NCBI GenBank assembly: GCA_020637495.1
Contig: JACJVV010000001.1
Span: 558,001-622,000, forward strand
Direction: 5' to 3'
Origin: Candidatus Woesearchaeota archaeon
GTDB lineage: Archaea; Nanobdellota; Nanobdellia; Woesearchaeales; JACJVV01
DNA: 64,000 nt
Every line of letters starts with the position of its first letter. Within the stretch, counting starts at the first letter, position 1. This document shows, in pieces, positions 7,958 through 17,114 of this stretch. A program made the translations under genes and the position numbers. Under the pieces are notes generated by a model, which saw nothing but the letters and a program-made list of their open reading frames with translations, was not told the DNA's origin and ran no database searches.

Positions 7958-9649
7958 CTAGATCTCTCCTCCTCCAGAAAGCACTACATTTACATCAGGA
8001 ATCAGATTCTTCACCATCATAGGTCCTGCCCAAGAGATTATTGCCACAAGCCAGATCATGATGACTATGTCAAGGAAATAGTTCGAGAATCTTGTCCCGT
8101 GGATAATAGATATTCCATAGCACATCATAATAACATGCACTACAAGTAAGAGCGATAAGAGGAAAAAAACCATCTGGAAATCTATTATTGCATTTGGCAA
8201 TATCGATGATATAAACTCCTGCATCTCGCTGCTTCCTGTATTCGATGAGCTGAAGGCAGCTACAAGAAGCTCTGATATCTTGACTGAGACGAATAATGTT
8301 GCTGACAATCCGATCAGAATCCCATAGAATGAATGCTTTATCCCGTCTTTGATATGGTATTTCATCTTCCTCAATTCCAGAACTTTTGTAAGGTTTGTAC
8401 TGATTATCTGTCCTATCTTTTTAGCATTACCACCAAGATAGACAGATTGTGAAAAGATCCTTGCGAAATTATATATCAGATATGTTCCAATATCGCTTCC
8501 AAATATGTGCCAGCATTTGAACTTATCATTCCCTAGCTTCAATCTCTTGTAAAGATCTAGACTCGGCTTGTTCAGTATCCCGAAATCGTGGACTTGAGTA
8601 GCTTGAAGTGCTCTTGCTACTGCACCTCTTCGTACATCAATTGATGATCCAATCGCTCTTATGTATACAGGGAATGCATAATCGCTCTTTATCATCTGCT
8701 CTTCGTATTGTCTATACAGGAATGAAGGAATTATCAATGGTAGTGATGAGAATGCAAGATTAAAGAGGAAAGGCATCGCTGTTGTGTTTCCAAGAGTGAC
8801 AAATATACCTAATGATATGAATACGCAAACAAACATGATTATCCTGAGTTTCTTTTGAGTTGTATTCTCGTAACTTATCTCTGCATATATCGGGTCATAT
8901 ACTGTGTTTGCCTTGAACATCATTATCAGCATTAGGTCCATGACTACAAAACCAATCAATGCATTGATCATAGATGCGTTCATATCCATATCGGCAAGCA
9001 GTGGGCCTAATAATATCACACCTAGAACTAATGCTGCTGATATCGATAAAGATATGAACACTTCCTGCAGTGTCTTCAATGTCTCAATCTGTTTCTTGTA
9101 TTCGCTTCCGAAATCTGACATGACTGCTGCTTGCTCTTCTATCATATAAGGGCCTAATTCTTGTCCCATCTCTACAGCTACTGCCATCCTATCAAGAAAG
9201 TCTGCCATTATCCTTGATGGACAGGAATTGCCTATATGACGACATGCACTTGCATATCCAAGGTTCCATGCTTTTGCAAGATATAATATCTTCTCAAATA
9301 GCATACCTATGCTTCCGAAATATTTCTTATCTGATAGTCTTGTAAACAATTGCGAGATGGATATCTTCATAGTCGATACAGTACCTGCATAAGTGATGAA
9401 GAAGAACAGTCTCCTCTCAATATCAGCTTTCTGCTGATAGAACTTCATAGCAGGAGCAAGGAATCCGTATGCACCTCCGAAGAATATCAGGCCAAAGCCA
9501 AACCAAAGAGGCAATGCTGGAATCAGAGCTATGATAAATGATCCCACTATGAATGATCCTAGACTGTATGGTATGACAAACTTCACTACCATCTCTAACG
9601 GACTGTCATAGCCATTGATCAAGGCAATCTTATCTATTGTATCAGCCAT
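7958..9649 (-). CDS. arlJ: Archaellum assembly platform protein ArlJ (FlaJ)
   Basis: 563 residues, the usual ArlJ length. Hydrophobic segments occur at the N-terminus (about 30-75), in the middle (about 200-310) and near the C-terminus (about 430-550), separated by long basic cytoplasmic loops, as in T2SSF/TadC-type platform proteins. ArlJ anchors the ArlI motor ATPase in the membrane and guides archaellin assembly. It lies between arlI and a third ArlF/G-type gene in one minus-strand operon, 75 bp after arlI, so the identity is firm. Confidence 0.92.
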   Translation of the reverse strand: MADTIDKIALINGYDSPLEMVVKFVIPYSLGSFIVGSFIIALIPALPLWFGFGLIFFGGAYGFLAPAMKFYQQKADIERRLFFFITYAGTVSTMKISISQLFTRLSDKKYFGSIGMLFEKILYLAKAWNLGYASACRHIGNSCPSRIMADFLDRMAVAVEMGQELGPYMIEEQAAVMSDFGSEYKKQIETLKTLQEVFISLSISAALVLGVILLGPLLADMDMNASMINALIGFVVMDLMLIMMFKANTVYDPIYAEISYENTTQKKLRIIMFVCVFISLGIFVTLGNTTAMPFLFNLAFSSLPLIIPSFLYRQYEEQMIKSDYAFPVYIRAIGSSIDVRRGAVARALQATQVHDFGILNKPSLDLYKRLKLGNDKFKCWHIFGSDIGTYLIYNFARIFSQSVYLGGNAKKIGQIISTNLTKVLELRKMKYHIKDGIKHSFYGILIGLSATLFVSVKISELLVAAFSSSNTGSSEMQEFISSILPNAIIDFQMVFFLLSLLLVVHVIMMCYGISIIHGTRFSNYFLDIVIMIWLVAIISWAGPMMVKNLIPDVNVVLSGGGEI

Positions 9650-9724
9650 CTTCTGAAATTTACCCTCTATGAATAATTAAATTAGTTTTGATATTGAAAG
9701 GTTTATTGTTATTACTTATATGAT

Positions 9725-11371
9725 CTATACTTTGAAAGGCAATGCTGAAGGACCTTGGAAATGGAATTTCTTGAGCAATTCCCAAACATCATAATAATTG
9801 AATATCTTCTCCTCTATCATCTTCTTCAATATCTTTGTCCTGAAGAACATTTCATCATATATCTTCCTTGGATCCTCGTAACCCTGCATCTTTGCGATCT
9901 TCTGCTCAAGGATATAGCTGTTATAGAGCCCCCTGAACACATGCTTGTCATGGGTTGAGTTCCACGTGAATACCTCTTTTGTTATTACCTTCTGCTCAGC
10001 CTCATAAAACCTTTCTATCTCTGTCAAAGACAGCACACGCCTTAGGACTTTACCATTATGGCCTACTGCCATCTGGATGAGAACAAGGTTAAGGTTATCG
10101 ACGAAAGCTATAGGGACATTTATAGGATCACCAGTGATACGCTGGATCATGGTCTGCACTTTTCCTGCGTGGAAAGTGCTCATTACTGGGTGACCAGTCT
10201 GCATAGCCTGGAATGCTATCGCTCCTTCCTCTCCTCTTATCTCTCCAACAATTATATAATTAGGACGTGATCGCAGTGCCGCAATAAGCAAGTCTAGATA
10301 TGATACTCCTGATCCTTCTTTTGCTTCCTTGTCTGAACCTCTAGTAACCAGGTGCTGCCATACGTCGTGCGGCATTGTTACTTCAGGAGTGTTCTCTACT
10401 GTATATACTTTATCAGTAGGCTTGATGAAGGCAGAGATTGCGTTTAGTGTTGTTGTTTTACCTGACGCCGTCTCCCCACAAACAAAAAGATTCATACCAT
10501 TCTCAAGCGCTATCCATAGATATGCTGCAAGCTCTGCACTAATAGTCCCCCAATTGATTACTTGAGTGACAGATACTGGGACAGATGAGAATTTACGGAT
10601 GGTAAAGCTTGATCCTTCTAGACTTACATCTCTTCCATAGATGAAGTTTACACGAGAACCGTCTGGCATCATTGCGTCAACGACAGAATGCGCATCTGAA
10701 GTAGGACGTTCTACACGTTCGCTTACATCGACTATATATCTATTCAGCTCATTATCATCCTTGAATACTATACTTGTGTAGACAAGATCAAATATCTTGT
10801 GTATAGTCTTTATCTTTCCGACACCTGTACAATGGATATCTTCAAGATTTGGGTCGTAGAACAATGGTTCAAGCTTACCATATCCAACACGATTCCTTAT
10901 CAGATAATACTCTATTTTCTCATATTGAGCTTTTGTTACTTTGATCTTTGGATTGAGCATACCTGTGTCATCCTTATACGTTATTATAGTCGCTAGAAGA
11001 TCTTTGAATATCTTCTGCATGGATCCAAGATCTTCAGGGATATTGCCCTTGTAGACAAGATGTACAAGCCTTTCCATGACTTTCTCGTAAATCTTTTTCT
11101 CTGAATCGTCCATAGTTGGCTCAATTACGTTATATTCTGTAGGTTTTCCAATTTCTCTCCTTATATGGATAAATATCGGGTCACCTACAGGGTATATCAG
11201 GTTAGGATCTTTAATGTTCTTCATGTCCCTACCTAAAGCAGGATAGAATTCAGGAGTAGGTATTTTATCTGCTGCTAGCTTCTGATAATATTTCTCTAGA
11301 TGAGGGAATCTTTTCCTAGCTTCAGCTAAGTTTTCTGTCTTTTCAAGATTTCTTGAGTATTCTTTTCCCAT
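9725..11371 (-). CDS. arlI: Archaellum motor ATPase ArlI (FlaI)
   Basis: 548 residues of the GspE/PilT secretion-ATPase superfamily. Walker A (GETASGKTT) is near residue 298, Walker B (IIVGEIRGEE) near 370, and an Asp box and His box lie between them (TVENTPEV; MSTFHAGK follows). ArlI hydrolyses ATP both to assemble archaellins and to drive rotation, working with ArlJ in the membrane and ArlH in the cytoplasm. The gene lies 61 bp after arlH and 75 bp before arlJ, the standard order. No frameshift or missing motif was seen. Confidence 0.95.
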   Translation of the reverse strand: MGKEYSRNLEKTENLAEARKRFPHLEKYYQKLAADKIPTPEFYPALGRDMKNIKDPNLIYPVGDPIFIHIRREIGKPTEYNVIEPTMDDSEKKIYEKVMERLVHLVYKGNIPEDLGSMQKIFKDLLATIITYKDDTGMLNPKIKVTKAQYEKIEYYLIRNRVGYGKLEPLFYDPNLEDIHCTGVGKIKTIHKIFDLVYTSIVFKDDNELNRYIVDVSERVERPTSDAHSVVDAMMPDGSRVNFIYGRDVSLEGSSFTIRKFSSVPVSVTQVINWGTISAELAAYLWIALENGMNLFVCGETASGKTTTLNAISAFIKPTDKVYTVENTPEVTMPHDVWQHLVTRGSDKEAKEGSGVSYLDLLIAALRSRPNYIIVGEIRGEEGAIAFQAMQTGHPVMSTFHAGKVQTMIQRITGDPINVPIAFVDNLNLVLIQMAVGHNGKVLRRVLSLTEIERFYEAEQKVITKEVFTWNSTHDKHVFRGLYNSYILEQKIAKMQGYEDPRKIYDEMFFRTKILKKMIEEKIFNYYDVWELLKKFHFQGPSALPFKV

Positions 11372-11432
11372 CTTCTCTAATTTTCTTTGTTTTCTTCTGT
11401 GCTAATTTTTTTATCCTAGCTTGCCAATTTGC

Positions 11433-12125
11433 TTATGATGTCAACTCTGGCAGTATTCCTACACCTGACTTGACCTTGAATGCAATCTCTATGTCGACGT
11501 CGCCTGCAGCTCCATTGAACCTTTCGACCTTCATCATCCTGATCTTGTTACCGTAAAGCTCTTTCTCAAAAAGCCTTAAGTATACATCAGATACGCTCCT
11601 CAAGACGCTTAGGAATTTAGGATTGATGTTATCAGGATCAACACAGAATACCATAGATTTGTTCTCTTGTGCAATTGCTTTCAATGTGCTGACCAGCTCA
11701 AATGATTCTGCAAGGGTCATGTCCTCCCTGATGAGGAATTCACTGAGAGTGTCAAATACTATTATATTAGATTCAAGCAATTCTTTGGAACCTAGGATTA
11801 TATTCATCAGGTTATCTTTTATGTCCAACTTGTTGAAGCTTGAGAACAATGTTACATACTTGAATTTCTTATGCAGCATGTCTTTCCTGATATCATAATT
11901 CAAAGACATCATCTGTCCTATGAATTCAGTCACTGAAAGTTCAGAGCTTATATAGGTGACAGAATGTTCGTTTTTAATGCAACCATAACTGAACCTTTGC
12001 GCAAGAATAGATTTGCCAATACCGTTTCCCGCTTCAATCAGGACAAAACTCTTTTTCGGTATTCCTCCACCTAACTTTAGGTGAAGTTCGTCTCCTGGTA
12101 AATCAAATCTAAAAATACTTGCCAT
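11433..12125 (-). CDS. arlH: Archaellum RecA-like ATP-binding protein ArlH (FlaH)
   Basis: 230 residues. Walker A (GNGIGKS) spans residues 33-39. A strand ending in VFDTLSEF near 122-130 is the Walker B region. ArlH is a KaiC/RecA-fold protein that forms a ring inside the ArlC/D/E (or ArlX) scaffold and controls ArlI. It sits between arlG and arlI in the canonical order. Confidence 0.93.
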   Translation of the reverse strand: MASIFRFDLPGDELHLKLGGGIPKKSFVLIEAGNGIGKSILAQRFSYGCIKNEHSVTYISSELSVTEFIGQMMSLNYDIRKDMLHKKFKYVTLFSSFNKLDIKDNLMNIILGSKELLESNIIVFDTLSEFLIREDMTLAESFELVSTLKAIAQENKSMVFCVDPDNINPKFLSVLRSVSDVYLRLFEKELYGNKIRMMKVERFNGAAGDVDIEIAFKVKSGVGILPELTS

Positions 12126-12167
12126 TGTCTATTTTTTTTTCAGTTTGTTATCCTATCTGTATCCTCC

Positions 12168-12623
12168 TTAGTTTGAGAATGTATCTTCATCATACACTCC
12201 ATTGCTTGCGGCAATCCTTAATGTATGTATACCACTTGAGAGGTTATACGTCACTGCAAATCTCGCAATCTCTGTAGGCTCCCAAGCTAATACATTCGCC
12301 TTTTCTGTATCAGCCTCGATTGAAGAGGTTCGGTTGTTAGGGCTGAAACGAAGACCGTCAATATAGAACTCAGTATAGTTCAGGCTGAGTTTTGTCTTTC
12401 CTGTATTCTTAATATATACAGTTGTCGTATTTGTCGAATTATCAAATGCTATTGAAGTGATGGTTATATCCGTCTTTAGAACATCAACTACACGATCTTT
12501 TTCTGTCTTTAAAGAATCGGTTGTCTGTTGAGTATAATTATTCAGAACAAAGACTACACTTGTAGCTATTGTAACTATAGCTATAAACATGATCATCTGA
12601 GCGGCAATACTGCCAAAACCCAT
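12168..12623 (-). CDS. arlG: Archaellum stator protein ArlG-type (FlaG)
   Basis: 151 residues. It starts MGFGSIAAQ, followed by one membrane helix and a beta-sandwich-like domain (VYIKNTGKTK, then FYIDGLRF). It lies directly before arlH, the position of arlG in most archaea. A GAGGTGAT ribosome binding site precedes the ATG. The protein is closest in look to the third paralogue at 7462-7923. The F versus G assignment is positional. Confidence 0.8.
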   Translation of the reverse strand: MGFGSIAAQMIMFIAIVTIATSVVFVLNNYTQQTTDSLKTEKDRVVDVLKTDITITSIAFDNSTNTTTVYIKNTGKTKLSLNYTEFYIDGLRFSPNNRTSSIEADTEKANVLAWEPTEIARFAVTYNLSSGIHTLRIAASNGVYDEDTFSN

Positions 12624-12661
12624 ACATCCATCACCTCTTCAGATAGTATCTTGCACTAGAA

Positions 12662-12670
12662 AGTTATAAA
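12662..12670 (-). promoter_or_regulatory. TATA box of arlG-arlH-arlI-arlJ transcript
   Basis: On the minus strand a TTTATAAC element lies about 40 bp upstream of the arlG start, in a 106-bp gap that separates arlF from arlG. This suggests that arlG onward can be transcribed separately from arlF. Confidence 0.45.
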
Positions 12671-12729
12671 CTTTTCGCTACTAGTATAGCATTTTGTTTG
12701 CATATTGAATGGATGATTACGACATTATT

Positions 12730-13185
12730 TTAGTTCAATGCAACAATAGTACTAGTCTTTATGCCTTCACTGCTTGCAATTGTTACAGTATGACTTCCAG
12801 TCTCATATGTGCCATTGGTCTCAATCATCAGTTCTTCCTTTAGATCGAATATGCCTGGATTAGTAATATCAGTAGAAGAAATTATCCTAATGAATTTCTT
12901 TGAATTTTGAATTCTTGCACCATCAACATACATTTCAAAATCTGCAATGTCATTGATTGTTATCTTTCCAGTGTTCATCATTGAGATGTTCAGGCTTGAT
13001 TCTGAGATATTATACCCTGTAATTGTTATGTCTCCTTTTGTGCTGATCAAGTTTTCTGTCTTCTCTGATTCAAATAGTGACATTGTATTGATACTGTAGT
13101 CATTATAGTTTGCGAGCATGATTGCAGATATTATCATAATAGAAAACACTAACATTGCTTGTCCAACCAATGAGCCAACTGCCAT
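12730..13185 (-). CDS. arlF: Archaellum stator protein ArlF-type (FlaF)
   Basis: 151 residues. The start is MAVGSLVGQ, with a hydrophobic helix to about residue 28 and then a beta-rich domain with MMNTGKIT and MYVDGARI. The fold is archaellin-like; ArlF binds S-layer or other envelope protein and keeps the archaellum motor in place. As the first gene of the minus-strand arl cluster it is in the usual arlF place. A TATA-like element (minus strand, AAATTTTTATACC) lies at 13206-13218. Confidence 0.78.
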   Translation of the reverse strand: MAVGSLVGQAMLVFSIMIISAIMLANYNDYSINTMSLFESEKTENLISTKGDITITGYNISESSLNISMMNTGKITINDIADFEMYVDGARIQNSKKFIRIISSTDITNPGIFDLKEELMIETNGTYETGSHTVTIASSEGIKTSTIVALN

Positions 13186-13205
13186 AAATGATTATATTGT
13201 CTTTG

Positions 13206-13218
13206 GTATAAAAATTTA
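13206..13218 (-). promoter_or_regulatory. Promoter of the arl operon (arlF)
   Basis: Minus-strand A/T element AAATTTTTATACC lies 20-33 bp upstream of the arlF ATG, consistent with a nearly leaderless archaeal transcript. The 100-bp gap also serves the divergent 920-residue gene. Confidence 0.45.
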
Positions 13219-13285
13219 TTGTCTCAATTCCACTGTTTGGTGACATATCGAAAAGTATTTAATCTAATAAAATCAATGTGAACAG

Positions 13286-16048
13286 ATGGAAAGAGGTGTA
13301 AGTCTTTTTTTTAGAGGTAGTTTCATTCTGTTATTGTTTGCACTAATGATCTCTTCTGTCTCTGCATTGAACATAAAAGACCTTGATGATAATTATTATT
13401 ATGGTGATCAGATATATTTCATATCATGCACAGATTATCTTGATAACCTGAACGCTACAATCTCTTGTCTTGATCCATCAAAGCTGCAGCGTGAAAGGTG
13501 GAGTGACGGCTGCTACATATTTGGCTTTGATACTAAAGACCTTGATTGCTATAAAGTAGATATTGCTCTGAAAGATCCAAGCTATACATTAAGACGTACG
13601 ATTGAAGTGAAAGATTATCTTGTCACTCTTGTTAACCATCTTCAATCTACACAGATAAGTTCAGATACTGATCCTTTGGAACTTGCTGAGATGGCTCATG
13701 GTTATTCTTTGCTTGAGAAATATGATAGGATAACTGAAATACTTGAGATATTAAAGAACCAAAGAGACAATGATGACAAGTGCTGGCCTTCTGGAACTTG
13801 TAACCTGCAAAAGACTGTCGATATCCTATATCAGCTTAGTGAAGCAGGCGTCAATTCAAGCAACAGGGTGTATAAGGATGCAATATTGTGGGTCCAAGCT
13901 CAACAGAACCTTGCAGATGCTGATCTCATAGTCAACTATTATTCTAATGATAATACAAGCTGCATATTCTATGTGAATAGTGCATCCAGCAAGACTTTCG
14001 ATATTGATGAGGAGGAGGGTAACTATACTTTTAATCACACTTATGTTAGCGGTACTAACTTATCCTTCTATTGTGACGAAGATTATTCAATCGATATAAT
14101 AAATGCATTCAACGAGATAATATATTTTGATGATGATAATAATGACACTAACCTATCTTTTGAATATACTTTAGGATGCTGGCCACAGAATGTAGGTTTT
14201 GATTGTTCTACTTTAGTAACATCTAAAGTCTTATTGCTTGATGGGCTTGACACTACATCAAGGACAAAAGGTGAAGATTGGCTTACAGCTCAATTGACTG
14301 ATACAAAGATAAAGGCAAAAAAACTTGGCACAACTCAGAATCTATTGAGGAATATCTACGCCTACAATGTCACTGGGAACGCAGATGTCAAGACTTGGAT
14401 CTTCTATAGCCAGAACAATGACGGAAGCTGGGGTGAAGGGAATGACCAGTTGCATACGACTCTTGTTGCAATAAAGGCTTTCACAAAAGAGAATAGCGAG
14501 TGGGTCAATGATGCAGTTGATTGGGTGCTGTCGTACAGGAGCTCTGAGAATCTAAATGATACTGAAGACAACTCAATACTTTATGATCTCTTCAAGAACG
14601 AAAAACCGGTGATAAGAGCCGATCCATTGATACCTAAGGCGACATCTGAAATCATTGATTTCCAGTTAAGCACCACATTACCAGTCACAGGATTGAATCA
14701 TAATACTTCTTCAGCATTGAGTGTAGAAGCGACCTTGTCTGATAACATTACAGAGAATACTGATGTCAAGCTTATGGCCATTGATCTTAAAGATGGCATA
14801 TGGAATGGGTTTCTTCATCTTGAAAGCAATCTTCTGAACAAGAGCATACCCTTTGTCTTCTGGAGAGCACCTGCAATATCATTCAATTATCAGCCTACTT
14901 ATTATGTGTATGATAGGGAAGGCAGTATTGCAATCAGCTATACAAGATCTGAATCTCTTGATAATTGCACTTTCTCTTTCAATTCTATATTTGAAGACAG
15001 GAATGCAAAATTAGATGGTTCAGCCATAGATTTTTCTTATGTTCTTGATGTTGCTGAAGATGTTAACATAACAAAGCCTGTTAGCATCCAATACACTTGC
15101 TATTCTCCCGTCAACCAGGTAGAAGGCACAATCAATTTTGTATTCCGTTATTTCTCTACATTCCCTATACATGTTTCTCCAACTGAATTGTCAATAGATT
15201 CCAAACCTGGAAATGTGAAAATCCTTAATAAGCTAAATGAAACAATAACTATAGAGACTTCGTGGTTAAAGGATTCTGATTTGTATTCAGTAAGCCCTGA
15301 TTATGAGATCCCCATAGGTATGGAACTTGTGCTCCCTATATGTCAAGAGCTACCTTACGAGAATGGACCTGTACCGGACAGCAATGTCTTGACAATAACT
15401 GCTTTGGATTATGATGTTGATGTCCCTATAAATATTGTATTGAATCCTACAACTCATGACCTTGACAAGTGTCAACCTAGCCTTCGAAATCCTGATATGA
15501 TGAAATGGGTAATAATAGGACTCATCGCAATATTCATCATGATATTGCTTGCTTTGATATTGATGAAGATCTGGTCAATGAGGTTCCTGCTATTCAAAAG
15601 GAAGAAATCGGCTGAAACAAAAGAGTCAGGTGCAGATGATGGAAAGGACAGTAAAGGCAAGACTGGGAAGCATGTCAAGGACAAATCTGAATCAGATCCT
15701 CATCCAAAAGGAAAACATGGACACAAAGATATGGATGAAGGTGAGGAGAAGCTTGGAGATGATCAAAAGCATCATAAGAAGCAAAAGCCGACAGTAATAA
15801 GATCAACAGCTTTGGCTGAGATATTAGTTGCTCTTGACAGAAAGATGGGTGAGTCAGATAATCAGATAAAGGATGAGCTTAAGCATGAGGGTTACAAAAA
15901 GAAAGAGATGAAAGAAGCTGCAAAAAAGCTTGATGAGCTTGAGCATAAGATGGAAGAGGCAGAGAAGAAGAAAGAAGAAGAAGTAAAAGAAGCTAATGGA
16001 GCTAATCCGGAAATAAAAGATGCAAATAAGAAAGAGGATAAAAAATAG
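13286..16048 (+). CDS. Secreted, C-terminally membrane-anchored protein with alpha/alpha-toroid-like domain
   Basis: 920 residues. A signal peptide spans about 1-27 (FILLLFALMISSVSA, then cleavage). Residues 110-450 contain helical repeats with NNDGSWGEGND near 376 and several WxxxxQN words, resembling prenyltransferase or complement-type alpha/alpha toroids. Beta-rich, glycosylation-prone (many NxS/T) segments follow. A single membrane helix lies at about 739-765, and then a K/E-rich cytoplasmic tail of 150 residues with a small helical module (TALAEILVALDRKM) and a coiled end. It is divergent from arlF and sits just upstream of the archaellin array. It could couple the surface layer to a cytoplasmic structure; this is inference. 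The enzymatic active site of true cyclases is not seen. Confidence 0.6.
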   Translation: MERGVSLFFRGSFILLLFALMISSVSALNIKDLDDNYYYGDQIYFISCTDYLDNLNATISCLDPSKLQRERWSDGCYIFGFDTKDLDCYKVDIALKDPSYTLRRTIEVKDYLVTLVNHLQSTQISSDTDPLELAEMAHGYSLLEKYDRITEILEILKNQRDNDDKCWPSGTCNLQKTVDILYQLSEAGVNSSNRVYKDAILWVQAQQNLADADLIVNYYSNDNTSCIFYVNSASSKTFDIDEEEGNYTFNHTYVSGTNLSFYCDEDYSIDIINAFNEIIYFDDDNNDTNLSFEYTLGCWPQNVGFDCSTLVTSKVLLLDGLDTTSRTKGEDWLTAQLTDTKIKAKKLGTTQNLLRNIYAYNVTGNADVKTWIFYSQNNDGSWGEGNDQLHTTLVAIKAFTKENSEWVNDAVDWVLSYRSSENLNDTEDNSILYDLFKNEKPVIRADPLIPKATSEIIDFQLSTTLPVTGLNHNTSSALSVEATLSDNITENTDVKLMAIDLKDGIWNGFLHLESNLLNKSIPFVFWRAPAISFNYQPTYYVYDREGSIAISYTRSESLDNCTFSFNSIFEDRNAKLDGSAIDFSYVLDVAEDVNITKPVSIQYTCYSPVNQVEGTINFVFRYFSTFPIHVSPTELSIDSKPGNVKILNKLNETITIETSWLKDSDLYSVSPDYEIPIGMELVLPICQELPYENGPVPDSNVLTITALDYDVDVPINIVLNPTTHDLDKCQPSLRNPDMMKWVIIGLIAIFIMILLALILMKIWSMRFLLFKRKKSAETKESGADDGKDSKGKTGKHVKDKSESDPHPKGKHGHKDMDEGEEKLGDDQKHHKKQKPTVIRSTALAEILVALDRKMGESDNQIKDELKHEGYKKKEMKEAAKKLDELEHKMEEAEKKKEEEVKEANGANPEIKDANKKEDKK

Positions 16049-16485
16049 CTGTCTTTTTTTAATCTGGGTATTTCTATATTGGTATTATTAATTGTAATTT
16101 AGTTACCTTATTTTTCCAATTTTTGATGCTAGTTAGTATCTAGTGATGGTGACTGCATAAAAAACAATACTAAATCCTGTTGTGCATTTCCTTCTTTGAT
16201 ATGCTCGTCGATAAATAAGTCATTCAGGATTATTTATTTTTGTGATGCATATTATGAAATTCAAGTTTTTGTTGAATTCTTTTTTTCTTGGATTAGATGG
16301 ATTGGCTTTTATCTTTTGAATATTCTCTATCTTGATATCCTTATTTTCTCGTCGATAAGACTATCTTTATCTATTAAGCAAAGCTTTTTTTAATATAGCT
16401 TTGGGAAAACTTTATAAATAATCAAATCTAAAATTCAATAAATTACATTAATTTGGATGATAATTTAGATGATGAGGTGAAACTA
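16049..16485 (+). other. 437-bp gap before archaellin 1: A/T-rich, palindrome and promoter
   Basis: I see no credible gene here: the short open frames are hydrophobic by base composition only. A T-tract after the upstream stop (around 16053) is a likely terminator. The word CTCGTCGATAA occurs twice, near 16203 and 16348. A perfect 7-bp inverted repeat (CAAAGCT/AGCTTTG) is at 16379-16403, and a TATA box follows at 16410-16420. Confidence 0.5.
16379..16420 (+). promoter_or_regulatory. Archaellin 1 promoter with upstream palindrome
   Basis: CAAAGCT at 16379-16385 and AGCTTTG at 16397-16403 form an inverted repeat with an 11-nt centre. A strong TATA box (CTTTATAAATA, 16410-16420) lies 66 bp before the ATG at 16486, so the transcript should have a leader of about 40 nt. 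The palindrome lies where a BRE-overlapping regulator could bind. Confidence 0.5.
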
Positions 16486-17073
16486 ATGTTGAGTTCAAAG
16501 AAAGCTGAGATGGGTATGGGTACCCTGATAATTTTTATTGCAATGATTCTTGTTGCAGCAGTTGCAGCAGCAGTATTGATCAGCACTACTGGTACATTGC
16601 AGAATAAGGCACTGGCTACAGGAAAGTCCACTGCTACAGAAGTTGGTACAAGTTTGAATGTAGTTCAAGTATATGCTGAAGATGGAAGCGACCAGGCTTT
16701 GGAAGAGTTCCATACAATCGTAAAGCTAAACGCTGGTTCAGAACCAATAAGATTCAGTGATCTTCTACTAAGTGTCAATTTGGTAAACAGCTCAGCTGAT
16801 TATACATATGATTCTGGTGTTGATTGTGATGACAGTTCAACAACAGTTGCTGGTGGTGACTTCGGAGTACTTTATTCAATCAATGGTACAAACAACCAAG
16901 ATGGATACTTGACAAAGGGAGATGTTGTCAAACTATGTTTTGAAACTCCAAGGAACGTAAGCGAGTCAGAGAACATTGTAATCAGTTTCGTGCCAAAGGT
17001 TGGAAGCGTAAGAGTTGTTGAGACAGACTTGCCTGACCTAATGGTTGATACAAGAGTTGATGTATATCCATAA
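16486..17073 (+). CDS. arlB: Archaellin 1 (major-type flagellin)
   Basis: 195 residues from the ATG at 16486, chosen because GAGGTGA at 16474-16480 precedes it; an upstream TTG in frame has no such site. The class III signal peptide is short: MLSSKKA, then E at the likely prepilin-peptidase cleavage point, then MGMGTLIIFIAMILVAAVAA, the conserved assembly helix. The C-terminal domain is beta-rich with several NxS/T sequons, two conserved cysteines (around VDCDDS and KLCFE) and the ending LMVDTRVDVYP. First of five tandem copies, and most likely highly expressed. Confidence 0.95.
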   Translation: MLSSKKAEMGMGTLIIFIAMILVAAVAAAVLISTTGTLQNKALATGKSTATEVGTSLNVVQVYAEDGSDQALEEFHTIVKLNAGSEPIRFSDLLLSVNLVNSSADYTYDSGVDCDDSSTTVAGGDFGVLYSINGTNNQDGYLTKGDVVKLCFETPRNVSESENIVISFVPKVGSVRVVETDLPDLMVDTRVDVYP

Positions 17074-17098
17074 GGATATATATTTTTTATTTTTTCAT
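17074..17098 (+). terminator. U-tract terminator after archaellin 1
   Basis: The stop codon is followed by two runs of T (six each) within 25 bases and no stable hairpin, as in archaeal intrinsic termination. It probably reduces readthrough into archaellin 2. Confidence 0.5.
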
Positions 17099-17114
17099 AA
17101 GAGGTGATTGAGAG

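Noticed and set aside
16196..16393. Open frame of 65 codons in the gap before archaellin 1
   Set aside because: Composition is that of A/T-rich non-coding DNA (F/I/L-rich), with no ribosome binding site; it ends inside the promoter palindrome.
16453..16485. Upstream TTG start for archaellin 1
   Set aside because: GAGGTGA lies before the ATG at 16486 and the leader MLSSKKA matches the other archaellins.
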